From NCBI GenBank assembly GCA_937902925.1, contig CALFNN010000012.1, positions 109,826-173,825 of the forward strand: a stretch of DNA of 64,000 bases. The letters are read 5' to 3'. Both the position numbers and the translations under genes were made by a program. This document shows positions 48,504-57,812 of this stretch, in pieces (position 1 is the stretch's first letter; every line of letters starts with the position of its first letter). This DNA is from an uncultured Opitutaceae bacterium. Lineage in GTDB: Bacteria > Verrucomicrobiota > Verrucomicrobiia > Opitutales > Opitutaceae. Under the pieces are notes generated by a model. The model was not told the DNA's origin. It saw nothing but the letters and a program-made list of their open reading frames with translations, and did not search any database.

Positions 48504-48905
48504 TCACCCGGCCTCCGCCGGCTGCTCGGGCGGCGGTCCGTCGATCGCCTCGCGCAGCATCCTCATGGCTTCCGCCTTCGGGCTGTGCTTGAGCAGGTAG
48601 GTCGTGGCGCCCAGACGGACCGCCTCCTGCACCGTGCCCATCGCGCTCTCCGACGAGAGCATGATCACCGGGAGATCGGGGCGTGTTTTCCTCATCTGCT
48701 GCAGGACCTGCAGTCCCGTCATCATCCGCAGGTTCACATCGAGGACGACGAGGTCCGGCCGATGTTCGGCGAACAAGGCCATCGCCTGCGCGCCATCGCC
48801 GGCTTCCCAAAACGTCGTCAGGCCGAGTTCCTTGAGCAACAGGTGGACGTAGGTCCGGGCATGGGGTTCGTCATCGACAATCAACGCCGTGGTGGGTCGC
48901 GCCAT
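48504..48905 (-). CDS. Stand-alone receiver protein (copy 2 of a tandem pair)
   Basis: The ATG at 48905 gives 133 residues. The receiver reads ALIVDDEPHARTYVHLLL, phospho-site VVLDVNLRMMTG, Ser in VIMLSSESAM where Thr is common, and YLLKHSPKAE, again with His after the conserved Lys. Similar order, length and shared unusual residues indicate common origin with the gene 116 bases downstream. The tail is Pro/Glu-rich. Confidence 0.87.
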   Translation of the reverse strand: MARPTTALIVDDEPHARTYVHLLLKELGLTTFWEAGDGAQAMALFAEHRPDLVVLDVNLRMMTGLQVLQQMRKTRPDLPVIMLSSESAMGTVQEAVRLGATTYLLKHSPKAEAMRMLREAIDGPPPEQPAEAG

Positions 48906-49020
48906 GATCCGAGTATTGCACACCGGCGCCGAGGTTCAAGCTGCCGTTCGTGCCCCATCGACCGTCGCCGGCGCGTGCACGCCGGCCCGACCGGTTTCGG
49001 CCCGCCGGTGAATCACCCCG

Positions 49021-50196
49021 TCACTCGGCGCCCAGGATATAGCCGCGCAAATACTCGCTCTCGCGCATCGTCGCGAGCACCGGGTGGTCGGCCGGTTGAT
49101 GGCACCACTCGAGCACACGCACCTTGCGCTTCGCATCCGTCGCTGCTGCCGCGATCACATCCCGCAACTCGGCATCCTGCATGTGATGGGAACACGTGTA
49201 GGTCGCCAGCACCCCGCCCGGCGCCAGCCGTTGCAGCGCGCGCAAGTTGATTTCCTTGTAGCCGCGCAACGCCCCCTCGAGCGCGCTCTTCGACTTGGCG
49301 AACGGCGGCGGGTCGAGGACGATTACGTCCCAGCGCGGTTCCGCGTTGCGCCCGGCATCGTTGAACCAGTCGAACACGTTGGCCACGGCGAATTCCGCCG
49401 TGACGCCGTTCCGCCCCGCGTTGCGGCGCGCCGCGGCGATCGCATCCTCGGCACTGTCGAGGCCGAGCACCTCGGTCGCACCGGCCCGCGCGGCGTGCAG
49501 CGCGAATGCGCCCTGGTTGCAGAAGGCGTCGAGCACGCGCGCGCCGCGGCAATACTTTGCCACCGCCGCGTGCTGCGGCCGCTGGTCGAGGTAGAAACCC
49601 GTTTTTTGTCCGCCCTGCAGGTCAAGCCAGTAGTCGAATCCGTCGATCGCCATCCATCTCGGTTCCCATGGCCGGCCGGAGCGCGTGTGCACCTCGAGAG
49701 GCAAGCCTTCGAGTCGGCGGATGGGCGCGTCGTTGCGAAAAATGATCTCGGCCGGCTTCGTCACCCCGGCCAGCACGTCGCCCACCAGCACCGACCGTTT
49801 TTCCATCGCAGCGGACTGAATCTGAACCACGAGCGTGTCGCCATACTGGTCGACCACGAGTCCCGGCAGGTCGTCCGATTCCGACCACACGAGCCGCCGC
49901 ATGTCGCCCGCCGCGCGCCGCGCCACCGCCCGTCCCACCGCGCCGGTCAAAAACGCCTCATCCAGCACCGTCCGCTCCCGGCTGAACCGCCGCCAGACGA
50001 TCTGCGACCGCGAATTGTAGACACCGCTCCCGAGAAACCGGTCCACCCGGTCCCGGCACTCGACCACCTCGCCGTCACGCTCGGCCGGCAGCAGCGCTTC
50101 GACCTCGTTGGCGAACACCCACGGGTGTCCCGCGAGCACGCGCGGCTTGGCGTTGGGTTTGAGTTTGAGCGACGGTTGGCTGGCCACGCCGCCCAC
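49021..50196 (-). CDS. RlmI-like 23S rRNA (cytosine-5) methyltransferase
   Basis: The 391-residue protein has an N-terminal PUA-like domain (AKPRVLAGHPWVFANEVEAL), an intermediate EEHEE-type domain, and a Rossmann methyltransferase with VLDAFCNQGAFALHAARAGA and the catalytic-loop segment VIVLDPPPFAKSKSALEGA. This layout matches RlmI and its relatives, which methylate a cytosine in 23S rRNA. Start GTG 50196 is not certain; another GTG lies three codons in. Confidence 0.9.
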   Translation of the reverse strand: MGGVASQPSLKLKPNAKPRVLAGHPWVFANEVEALLPAERDGEVVECRDRVDRFLGSGVYNSRSQIVWRRFSRERTVLDEAFLTGAVGRAVARRAAGDMRRLVWSESDDLPGLVVDQYGDTLVVQIQSAAMEKRSVLVGDVLAGVTKPAEIIFRNDAPIRRLEGLPLEVHTRSGRPWEPRWMAIDGFDYWLDLQGGQKTGFYLDQRPQHAAVAKYCRGARVLDAFCNQGAFALHAARAGATEVLGLDSAEDAIAAARRNAGRNGVTAEFAVANVFDWFNDAGRNAEPRWDVIVLDPPPFAKSKSALEGALRGYKEINLRALQRLAPGGVLATYTCSHHMQDAELRDVIAAAATDAKRKVRVLEWCHQPADHPVLATMRESEYLRGYILGAE

Positions 50197-50237
50197 GGTT
50201 GCGGGATTGCGGCGGGTCGCGACGAAAAAATGCCGGA

Positions 50238-50357
50238 CTAGCGCTTATCGTCGAGGCTCTCCTGATCGCACGTCTCGCGCGGTGCCGTCATCGCCATGAC
50301 GTAACCGATCACGAAGACCAACGAGAGGTAGATGCCGATGGAGAGGATCGCTTTCAT
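50238..50357 (-). CDS. Small membrane protein, 39 residues
   Basis: A short ATG-started frame lies between the methyltransferase and cytochrome genes. It encodes one membrane span (ILSIGIYLSLVFVIGYVMAM) and a charged C-terminal tail with a cysteine (APRETCDQESLDDKR). The composition, hydrophobic then acidic/basic, is like a real small membrane protein. Just upstream on its strand (about 50430-50457) is an AT-rich patch that could hold a promoter. I do not recognise a family. Confidence 0.5.
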   Translation of the reverse strand: MKAILSIGIYLSLVFVIGYVMAMTAPRETCDQESLDDKR

Positions 50358-50476
50358 CTGGGGTTCTATCGGCGCATTGTGGGCCGACCTTGACCCGAGA
50401 CCAGCCTTCGACGCCCTAGCCCCCTAACCTTCACGAGTTTCTTACAATAATACCGGGCGAGACATGCACCGCCTCG

Positions 50477-51379
50477 TCAACTGTGCGACCCGGTCGGCGC
50501 CGCCGGCAGTGTCTTCAGGAACATCCACAGCGCTTTCAATTCCAGGTCGTCGAGCTGCCCGAACGCCCGCGGCATCACCGGATTCAGTTCCGTCCCATTC
50601 GGGCGCTTCGCCGTCCGCAGGGTCGCGATGAAATCCGCCTCGGTCCACTTGGAGATCCGCCCTTCGGGATCGGGCGTCAGGTTCGCGGCCGGCGGCCAGT
50701 CCGGCGGCCCGATGGCGATCTTGCCACCCGAGAAATTGCTCCCGTGGCAGCCCGTGCAGCCGATCGCGAGATAGCGCCCGTATTCGACCGTCACCCCGGG
50801 TGTCACCACCGCCGGGCGAACGTTCGCGTGATCGATTTTTTCGGCATCGAGCTTGATCTTGCCGAAGGCCACGAGCGCGCGTGCCACCGGGCCCAGTTTG
50901 ATCGGGTCGCTGGGCCGGTTGACCGGTGCGACCGATTTCACGTAGGCGACGATCGCCCCCATGTCCGCGTCGCTCATCGTGGCGAAGTCCGCCGCAGGCA
51001 TCAGAAACAGCCCCCGGCCGTCCGGTGTCACGCCGTGCCGGATCGCGCGGATGATGTCCACGTCGCCAAAACCCGCCGGCAGCCCGCCGGTGCCGCGCGT
51101 GATGTTGGGCCCGGCCACGTGGCCCATCGCGCCATCGTCGATCACCACCGCGCCGCCCAGGTCCTTGCCATGGCATTCGGCGCAACCCCGCGTCTCCGCG
51201 ATGTGCTTGCCGCGCGCGATCGCGCCGGCATCGGATGGAACCGCCACCGGGCGCACGTTCACCACGAATTTCCTGGCCAGCTTGGCGTTGCTCAAAAAGT
51301 AAACGATCACCGCGCCAACCAGCACCACACCAACCAATCCGGTCACGGCGAGGCCCAGCCATTTCAACAGTTTTTTCAT
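50477..51379 (-). CDS. Membrane-anchored diheme cytochrome c
   Basis: The ATG at 51379 gives 300 residues with an N-terminal anchor (GLAVTGLVGVVLVGAVIVYF). Two class-I heme sites are present: CAECH with distal Met in LFLMPAADF, and CTGCH with a likely Met in NPVMPRAFG. The layout resembles membrane cytochromes feeding or accepting electrons from dehydrogenases. It is alone on its strand and diverges from prfC by 129 bases; the partner enzyme is unknown. Confidence 0.9.
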   Translation of the reverse strand: MKKLLKWLGLAVTGLVGVVLVGAVIVYFLSNAKLARKFVVNVRPVAVPSDAGAIARGKHIAETRGCAECHGKDLGGAVVIDDGAMGHVAGPNITRGTGGLPAGFGDVDIIRAIRHGVTPDGRGLFLMPAADFATMSDADMGAIVAYVKSVAPVNRPSDPIKLGPVARALVAFGKIKLDAEKIDHANVRPAVVTPGVTVEYGRYLAIGCTGCHGSNFSGGKIAIGPPDWPPAANLTPDPEGRISKWTEADFIATLRTAKRPNGTELNPVMPRAFGQLDDLELKALWMFLKTLPAAPTGSHS

Positions 51380-51508
51380 GGGTATCAGGGGGAAGCCTGC
51401 GACAACGGTGATATTTCCTGCGGCCGGCAATCCGATTTTTCGCCCGCGCCCCGCCCGCACTTCGCGCTTCCCTCACTCCTCCATTCCCTGTTCGCTCTGC
51501 CCCTTTTC

Positions 51509-53161
51509 ATGTCTCCTGCCGCCGAAATCGCCCGCCGTCGCACCTTCGCGATCATCTCGCATCCCGATGCGGGCAAGACGACGCTGACCGAAAAATTCCT
51601 CCTCTACGGCAATGCCATCCATCTCGCCGGCGCCGTCACCGCCCGCAAGAACCAGCGCGCCACCGCGTCCGACTGGATGGAACTCGAGAAACAGCGCGGC
51701 ATCTCCATCAGCTCGACGGTTCTGCAATTCGACTATGCCGGCTATGCGGTCAACCTCCTCGACACTCCCGGCCACAAGGATTTTTCCGAGGACACCTACC
51801 GCGTCCTCACCGCCGTCGATGCCGTCGTCATGGTCATCGACGCCGCCAAGGGCATCGAGTCGCAGACCCGCAAGCTCTTCGAGGTCTGCCGCCGCCGCGG
51901 CGTGCCGATCTTCACGTTCATGAACAAGTGCGACCGGCCGACCCGCAACGCGCTCGAGCTGCTCGACGAGCTCGAAAGCGTCCTCGGTCTCCAGTCCTCG
52001 CCCGTCATCTGGCCGCTCGGCAACGGCCCGTCGTTCCGCGGCGTGTTCGACCGCCGCTCGCGCGAGGTGCATCTGTTCGAGCGCGTCCCCGGCGGCGCCT
52101 ACCAGGCGCCCGTCAACGTCACCTCGATCGACGATCCCGCCGTGCGCACCAAGCTCGACGACTACACCTACGAACAGGTGACCGAGCAGCTCGCGATGCT
52201 CGATGGCGCCGGCCACCCGTTCGATCTCGCCGCCGTGCGCGCCGGCCAGCAGACGCCCGTCTACTTCGGCAGCGCCGTGAACAACTTCGGCATCCAGCTC
52301 CTCCTCGACGGTTTCCTCCACGACTCCGTTCCTCCGGCCGCACGGTATTCTGTAGTCGGGGTCCCTGACCCCGGCCAGCCGGCCTCGACAAGGCCGGCCA
52401 AAGAAGTCGTTCCGGTCGACTCGCCGAAGTTCTCCGCCTTCGTCTTCAAGATCCAGGCGAACATGGACCCGAAGCACCGCGACCGCATCGCGTTTGTCCG
52501 CGTGTGCTCCGGCAAGTTCACCCGCGACATGACCGTCTTCCACCCGCGCAGCGGCAAGACCATGCGCCTCTCCTCCTCGCACAAGCTCTTCGGTCAGGAG
52601 CGCGAGACCGTCGACGAAGCCTGGCCTGGCGACGTCATCGGGCTGATCGGCCACAGCGAATTCGGCATCGGCGACACGCTCACCGAGGACAAGGCGATCG
52701 CCTACGACGAGATTCCCCGCTTTCCGCCGGAGGTCTTCACGTTCATCGCCAACCCGAATCCGGCCGATGCCAAGAAATTCCGCGCCGGTCTCGAGCAGCT
52801 CCTGCAGGAAGGCGTCATGCAATCCATCACGCTCCGCGCCGGCACGACCACCGCCACCCTCCTCGCCGCGGTCGGCGTGCTGCAGTTCGAGGTCGTGCAA
52901 TGGCGCCTCCAGAGCGAATACGGCGCCACCTCGCGCCTCGATCCCACGCCGTGGAGCATCATGAAGTGGGTCGCCCCTGCCGAGGCTGGGGCCAAATTAC
53001 CCGATCTCACCCGGCTCATCGTCGCCACCGGCGTCGCCTTCGGCACCGACAAGCTCGACCAGCCGGTCGCGCTTTTCCCGAATGAATGGACGATGCGTTA
53101 CTTCCTCGAAAAGAACCCCGAGGTCCGGCTCCACGACCTGCCGCTCGAGCAAACCCGGTAG
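51509..53161 (+). CDS. prfC: Peptide chain release factor 3
   Basis: The 550-residue GTPase recycles RF1/RF2 from the ribosome. Start ATG 51509 gives [20 protein letters not shown]. GTPase motifs are SHPDAGKTT (18-26), the RGISISSTVLQF switch, LLDTPGHKDFSED, and NKCDRP. The protein is about 20 residues longer than E. coli RF3. Part of the excess is an insert (YSVVGVPDPGQPASTRPA) encoded by a pair of palindromes before PKFSAFVFKIQANMDPKHRD. Downstream a small palindrome (GACGGG/CCCGTC) follows the stop. Confidence 0.95.
   Translation: MSPAAEIARRRTFAIISHPDAGKTTLTEKFLLYGNAIHLAGAVTARKNQRATASDWMELEKQRGISISSTVLQFDYAGYAVNLLDTPGHKDFSEDTYRVLTAVDAVVMVIDAAKGIESQTRKLFEVCRRRGVPIFTFMNKCDRPTRNALELLDELESVLGLQSSPVIWPLGNGPSFRGVFDRRSREVHLFERVPGGAYQAPVNVTSIDDPAVRTKLDDYTYEQVTEQLAMLDGAGHPFDLAAVRAGQQTPVYFGSAVNNFGIQLLLDGFLHDSVPPAARYSVVGVPDPGQPASTRPAKEVVPVDSPKFSAFVFKIQANMDPKHRDRIAFVRVCSGKFTRDMTVFHPRSGKTMRLSSSHKLFGQERETVDEAWPGDVIGLIGHSEFGIGDTLTEDKAIAYDEIPRFPPEVFTFIANPNPADAKKFRAGLEQLLQEGVMQSITLRAGTTTATLLAAVGVLQFEVVQWRLQSEYGATSRLDPTPWSIMKWVAPAEAGAKLPDLTRLIVATGVAFGTDKLDQPVALFPNEWTMRYFLEKNPEVRLHDLPLEQTR
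52357..52398 (+). repeat. Two perfect palindromes in frame inside prfC
   Basis: CGGGGTC-CCT-GACCCCG (52357-52373) is followed by GCCGGCCT and AGGCCGGC around a 5-base loop (52378-52398). Together they encode a Gly/Pro/Ser linker absent from most RF3 proteins, which suggests insertion of a REP-like element without loss of frame. Confidence 0.6.
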
Positions 53162-53320
53162 CGACGGGTCGCCCGCCCGTCCGCGCCGCCCCGCCGGACC
53201 GCCGCGAAAGACAAGATTCAGCCAGCGAATCGCAACTTGCGCCGCGCCCGGATTCGTCCGTTCGGCTTTAATCGCCAGCGTCCCGCCCGCCCGCAACCGC
53301 CCTACTACCTTTCGTTTTCC

Positions 53321-53563
53321 ATGTCTTCCTCCGTCCACGGCCACGAGGTGATCGCGATGATCCGCGAATCGCCCGAAACCTTTACGCGCGACTCCCTGGT
53401 CGCCGCCATTGTCGCGCGATTTGGCGCCACCACGCGATTTTTCACCTGCTCAGCCGAGGGAATGACCGCAGCCGAGCTCGTCGATTTTTTGGATCACCGC
53501 GGCAAATTCATGCCGCAGGGCGAAGGCATCACCGTCGATCCCGCGCGCATCTGCCGGCATTGA
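53321..53563 (+). CDS. YecH-like small metal-binding protein
   Basis: The 80-residue protein matches the YecH/DUF2492 pattern: SVHGHEVIAMI at the start, then FGATTRFFTCSAEGMTAAEL and LDHRGKFM. His, Cys and Cys/His near the C-terminus (ICRH) are likely metal ligands. The function is not established. It starts 159 bases after prfC. Confidence 0.8.
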   Translation: MSSSVHGHEVIAMIRESPETFTRDSLVAAIVARFGATTRFFTCSAEGMTAAELVDFLDHRGKFMPQGEGITVDPARICRH

Positions 53564-53688
53564 GGCGCGCCCCGGCACGCGACGAGGCACTCGCGCCCGG
53601 ATCGCTTTGGACGCGTTGACGCCGCAGCCTGACCGGCTTGTGTAGACCGGGCGATGCCTCCAGCCTCGGCGCGGTCGCCGTCCCACGA

Positions 53689-54114
53689 GTGAGCAAAGTT
53701 TCCCCCACGTCCCCGGATTCCGTCCGCCGCATCCATCCCCACGCCTGGCTGTGGGAGCCGCTCGAATCCGATCCGACGTTCGTGGTGCGTTCGATGTTCG
53801 GCGCCAAGGCCGTCTATCTCGACGGCAAGATCGTGCTTTGTTTTTGTGCCACCGCGGAACCTTGGCTCGGCGTGCTCGTCGCCACCGACCAGCCACGTCA
53901 CGCCGCCTTGCTTGCCGAGTTCCCCGAACTCGTGCCCCATCCCATCCTCCCGAAATGGCTCTACCTCGCCGAGAGTGTCTCCTCGTTCGAGCGCATCGCC
54001 ACCCGCATCGTCGCCCTCGCCCGCCGCCGCGATCCGCGGCTCGGGGTCGTGCCCAAGCCGCGAAAAACGCGCACCTCGCCCGGGCGTGACCGCCGCCCCG
54101 CCGGCCGGCCATGA
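53689..54114 (+). CDS. TfoX-N-like small protein
   Basis: The GTG at 53689 gives 141 residues; the start is uncertain. The core WEPLESDPTFVVRSMFGAKA, then VYLDGKIVLCF, resembles the TfoX N-terminal fold, and the PHPILPKWLYL segment follows. The tail is basic (PKPRKTRTSPGRDRRP). The next gene overlaps its stop by four bases, so the two are probably co-translated. A role in competence should not be assumed, since many such proteins are unrelated to DNA uptake. Confidence 0.6.
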   Translation: MSKVSPTSPDSVRRIHPHAWLWEPLESDPTFVVRSMFGAKAVYLDGKIVLCFCATAEPWLGVLVATDQPRHAALLAEFPELVPHPILPKWLYLAESVSSFERIATRIVALARRRDPRLGVVPKPRKTRTSPGRDRRPAGRP

Positions 54115-54680
54115 AAGTCGTCCACTTTGCCTCCGCCGCCAGCTTCCGGCGGTGGTTCGAGAAACACCACTCGACCACGATCGAGCTTCAGGTCGGGTTC
54201 TACAAGAAATCCTCCGGTCACGCCGGCCTGACTTATCCGGAAGCGGTCGACGAGGCGCTCTGCTTCGGTTGGATCGACGGCATCGTCCGCAAGCTCGACA
54301 CCGAGCGCTTCACACATCGTTTCACCCCGCGGCGACCAGGCAGCATCTGGAGCAACATCAACGTCGGCCACGTCGCCCGCCTTAACGCCGCCGACCGGAT
54401 GCACGCCGCCGGTCTCGCGGCCTTCGCCGCCCGTTCGGCCGCAAAGACCGGCATCTACTCTTACGAACGGCGCGAGCCGCCATCGCGGCCGCAGAAACTT
54501 CCCCGCGACTTCGAACGGGTTTTTCGCGCCGACCCGTCGGCCTGGTCGTTCTGGCAAGCCCAGCCGACGGGTTACCGACGCACCGTGATCCGCTGGATCG
54601 TGAGTGCCCGGCAAGCCGCCACTCGCCGCTCGCGCCTCGCCCGCCTCATCGCCACCTCCGCCGCCAGCCGGCGCCTCTAG
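54111..54680 (+). CDS. YdeI/OmpD-associated family protein
   Basis: The 189-residue protein has the typical family features: FASAASFRRWFEKHHSTTIE, YPEAVDEALCFGWIDGIVRK, and RFTPRRPGSIWSNINVGHVA, then a helical C-terminus (FWQAQPTGYRRTVIRWIVSA). The family is widespread, small and soluble, with an unproven biochemical role. It overlaps the TfoX-like gene (ATGA). Confidence 0.88.
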   Translation: MKVVHFASAASFRRWFEKHHSTTIELQVGFYKKSSGHAGLTYPEAVDEALCFGWIDGIVRKLDTERFTHRFTPRRPGSIWSNINVGHVARLNAADRMHAAGLAAFAARSAAKTGIYSYERREPPSRPQKLPRDFERVFRADPSAWSFWQAQPTGYRRTVIRWIVSARQAATRRSRLARLIATSAASRRL

Positions 54681-54805
54681 TATTCGCCGCCTCCCGTTCC
54701 TGCTGCCGGCCTTTCCCGGGCGCGCGATTCTGACTTCGTTGTGAATTTCCGCCGCCACCGCGCTTTCGGCTCGCGCCCCTTTGGAAAATTTTCTCCTTTG
54801 CGCGG

Positions 54806-55867
54806 ATGATTTTCCAGCGCTTCGTCACCACGGTGCTCCTTTTGGGCGGCTTCGCCACCGCCGCTTTTGCCGCCGCCAAGCCGGTTCGCGCCAAGCCGAC
54901 CCGGCCGGCCGAGAACGACGGCGGCTCCTACAAAGGCGCCATCGTCATCGACGCGGCGACCGGCAACGTGCTGTTCGAGCATGACGCCGATGAAGTCAGT
55001 CCGCCCGCGAGCATGACCAAGCTCATGACTTTCGCCGTGCTCCACGACCGGCTTCAGCGCGGCACCATCACGCTCGCGACTCCCGTCCCCATCCGGGTCG
55101 ACGACGCAAAGATCGGCGGCACGCAGGTCTATCTCGACCCCCGTGAGACATTCTCGGTGGAGGAACTTGTCTACGCGATGATGATCGAATCCGCCAACGA
55201 CGCCGCCCACGCGCTCGCCCACGCCGCCTGTGGCTCGGTCGAGGCCTGCGTCGAGGCGATGAACGCCAAGGCCGCCGAGCTCGGGATGACGCACACCACC
55301 TTTCGCACCCCGCATGGCCTCCCGCCCTCGTCGCGCCGGATCGCCGACGGCGATCTCACCACGCCGCGCGATTTTGCCGTTCTCTGCCGCTATCTGGTCA
55401 CCCAGACCGACGTCCTGAAATACACGTCCGTCGCGAAGCGGGACTTTGCGGTCAACCGCACCTACGGCGATACCCAGCATATGGAGAATCACAACAAACT
55501 CCTCGGGAAGGTCGCCGGCGTCGACGGACTCAAGACCGGTTACACCCAAGGCGCCGGCTATTGCCTCAGTGCAACTGCGCTCCGCAACGGCCACCGTTTG
55601 ATCGTCGTGGTCATGGGCTCGTTCGGCCCGGGCGGTTTGGTCGACAAGGGCCACAGCCGCGACATCAAGACCATCGAGTTGATCGAGCGTGGCTTCGCCG
55701 CTCTGCCCCCCGGCAGTCCGGTCTTCGTCGCCGCCGGCGGGAGCCCCGCCTCCGCCAGCGCCGAACACTCGCCGATCTCCGCCGCACCGCCGCCACCGGT
55801 CGCCAGGGCCGCGGCGGCAGTGGACGATGCCAGCCCGGTCATCAAGTTTTCCGTCCCGAAAAAGTAG
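54806..55867 (+). CDS. dacA: D-alanyl-D-alanine carboxypeptidase (S11)
   Basis: The 353-residue product has a signal peptide (FVTTVLLLGGFATAAFA) and the three motifs of class-A low-molecular-weight PBPs: SMTK at 69-72, SAN at 129-131 and KTG at 243-245. It trims the terminal D-alanine of peptidoglycan stem peptides in the periplasm. After the catalytic domain the tail is short and Ala/Pro-rich; the beta-rich PBP5 C-terminal domain is missing, as in some shorter DacA/DacF relatives. Confidence 0.93.
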   Translation: MIFQRFVTTVLLLGGFATAAFAAAKPVRAKPTRPAENDGGSYKGAIVIDAATGNVLFEHDADEVSPPASMTKLMTFAVLHDRLQRGTITLATPVPIRVDDAKIGGTQVYLDPRETFSVEELVYAMMIESANDAAHALAHAACGSVEACVEAMNAKAAELGMTHTTFRTPHGLPPSSRRIADGDLTTPRDFAVLCRYLVTQTDVLKYTSVAKRDFAVNRTYGDTQHMENHNKLLGKVAGVDGLKTGYTQGAGYCLSATALRNGHRLIVVVMGSFGPGGLVDKGHSRDIKTIELIERGFAALPPGSPVFVAAGGSPASASAEHSPISAAPPPPVARAAAAVDDASPVIKFSVPKK

Positions 55868-55901
55868 CGCCCGTTTTCGCCCGGCCGGCAGGGCCGCCGC
55901 C

Positions 55902-56621
55902 TCATCGTTCCAGCACCACCACGACGACTCCGAGCACCATGAACAGCGCTCCGAGCAAGCCTGCCTCGTAACGCTCGAAGCTCTTCACCTCGAACTTTTC
56001 GAAGCCAAGCAGCGCCAGCCACGTCAGCAGCAGCATCGCCGCCAGCGCCGCGATCGCCAGAATCGCGCTCAGCACAAAGAAGCCGTGCCAGCCGAATTTC
56101 ACCGCCGAAAGGTAAACCGGCAGGAATCCCTCGCACGGCGAGAGTGTCAACATCACGAACAGTCCGCCGATCGCCGTCCAGTCGCCGGCCCGCGCCGACA
56201 CCAGCGCGCTGTCCTTCAGTTCGTCATCCCAATGACTGTGGTCGGGCGCCTCGCCGCAGTGCTCGTCCGCGTGATGCGGGCTCCCGGGGGGGTGATGGTG
56301 GCAGATGCCGCCGCCGCGCGACTGCCGCCAGAGATAAAATCCCCCCATCGCCCACAGCAGCCCGCCCGCAATCCACGGAAAAACCGCGCCGATCCGGGCA
56401 TCGATCTGAAAGCCGAACCACGCGATCGCCAGTCCCAGCAACGTCGTGACCGCGACATGCCCCGTGCCCGCGAACGCCGTGACCGTGAGCGCCTTCGTCC
56501 GGCTCCACCCCCGCGCCCGCGCCGTGAGGACGAACGGCAGCCAGTGCGTCGGGATCGCCGCGTGGCAGAACGCCACGGCGAACCCAGTGGCGGCGACGGT
56601 CGCGAGGACGTTGGAGTTCAT
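55902..56621 (-). CDS. NicO/RcnA-like metal transporter-type membrane protein
   Basis: The ATG at 56621 gives 239 residues with about six spans. Span 1 carries FCHAAIPTHWLPF, reminiscent of the HxxxxDH motif of nickel/cobalt transporters, and span 2 has AFAGTGHVAVTTLLGLAIAW. The long central loop is His-rich (ICHHHPPGSPHHADEHCGE), as in RcnA-type exporters. A later span has LTLSPCEGFLPVY. Export or handling of a divalent metal is the best guess; the family assignment is by resemblance only. It is convergent with dacA. Confidence 0.65.
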   Translation of the reverse strand: MNSNVLATVAATGFAVAFCHAAIPTHWLPFVLTARARGWSRTKALTVTAFAGTGHVAVTTLLGLAIAWFGFQIDARIGAVFPWIAGGLLWAMGGFYLWRQSRGGGICHHHPPGSPHHADEHCGEAPDHSHWDDELKDSALVSARAGDWTAIGGLFVMLTLSPCEGFLPVYLSAVKFGWHGFFVLSAILAIAALAAMLLLTWLALLGFEKFEVKSFERYEAGLLGALFMVLGVVVVVLER

Positions 56622-56701
56622 CAAGGTTGGGCAAGGCAGAACGGCGCCCGCCGCGCTGTCGAACGTGAAACCTAGCAAACTCGTCAAGCCCCCGGCCATA
56701 A

Positions 56702-57712
<1,011 letters not shown>

Positions 57713-57715
<3 letters not shown>

Positions 57716-57811
57716 TTCGCGATTTATGATTTACGATTGCTCACCGCGACCCGGCCACGCCCAGCCTCTGCCTTCCAAATCATAAATCGTAAATCGTCCA
57801 TCGTAAATCGA
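57713..57811. repeat. Inverted heptad arms between hemF and hemE
   Basis: Four 7-base units of CGATTTA type (57713-57740) overlap the hemF stop. Five units of AAATCGT type (57777-57811) end right before the hemE ATG. The arms are inverted copies, AT-rich in GC-rich DNA, separated by a 36-base GC-rich spacer. In the mRNA they could fold into a long stem next to the hemE start. Confidence 0.75.
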
Positions 57812-57812
57812 C

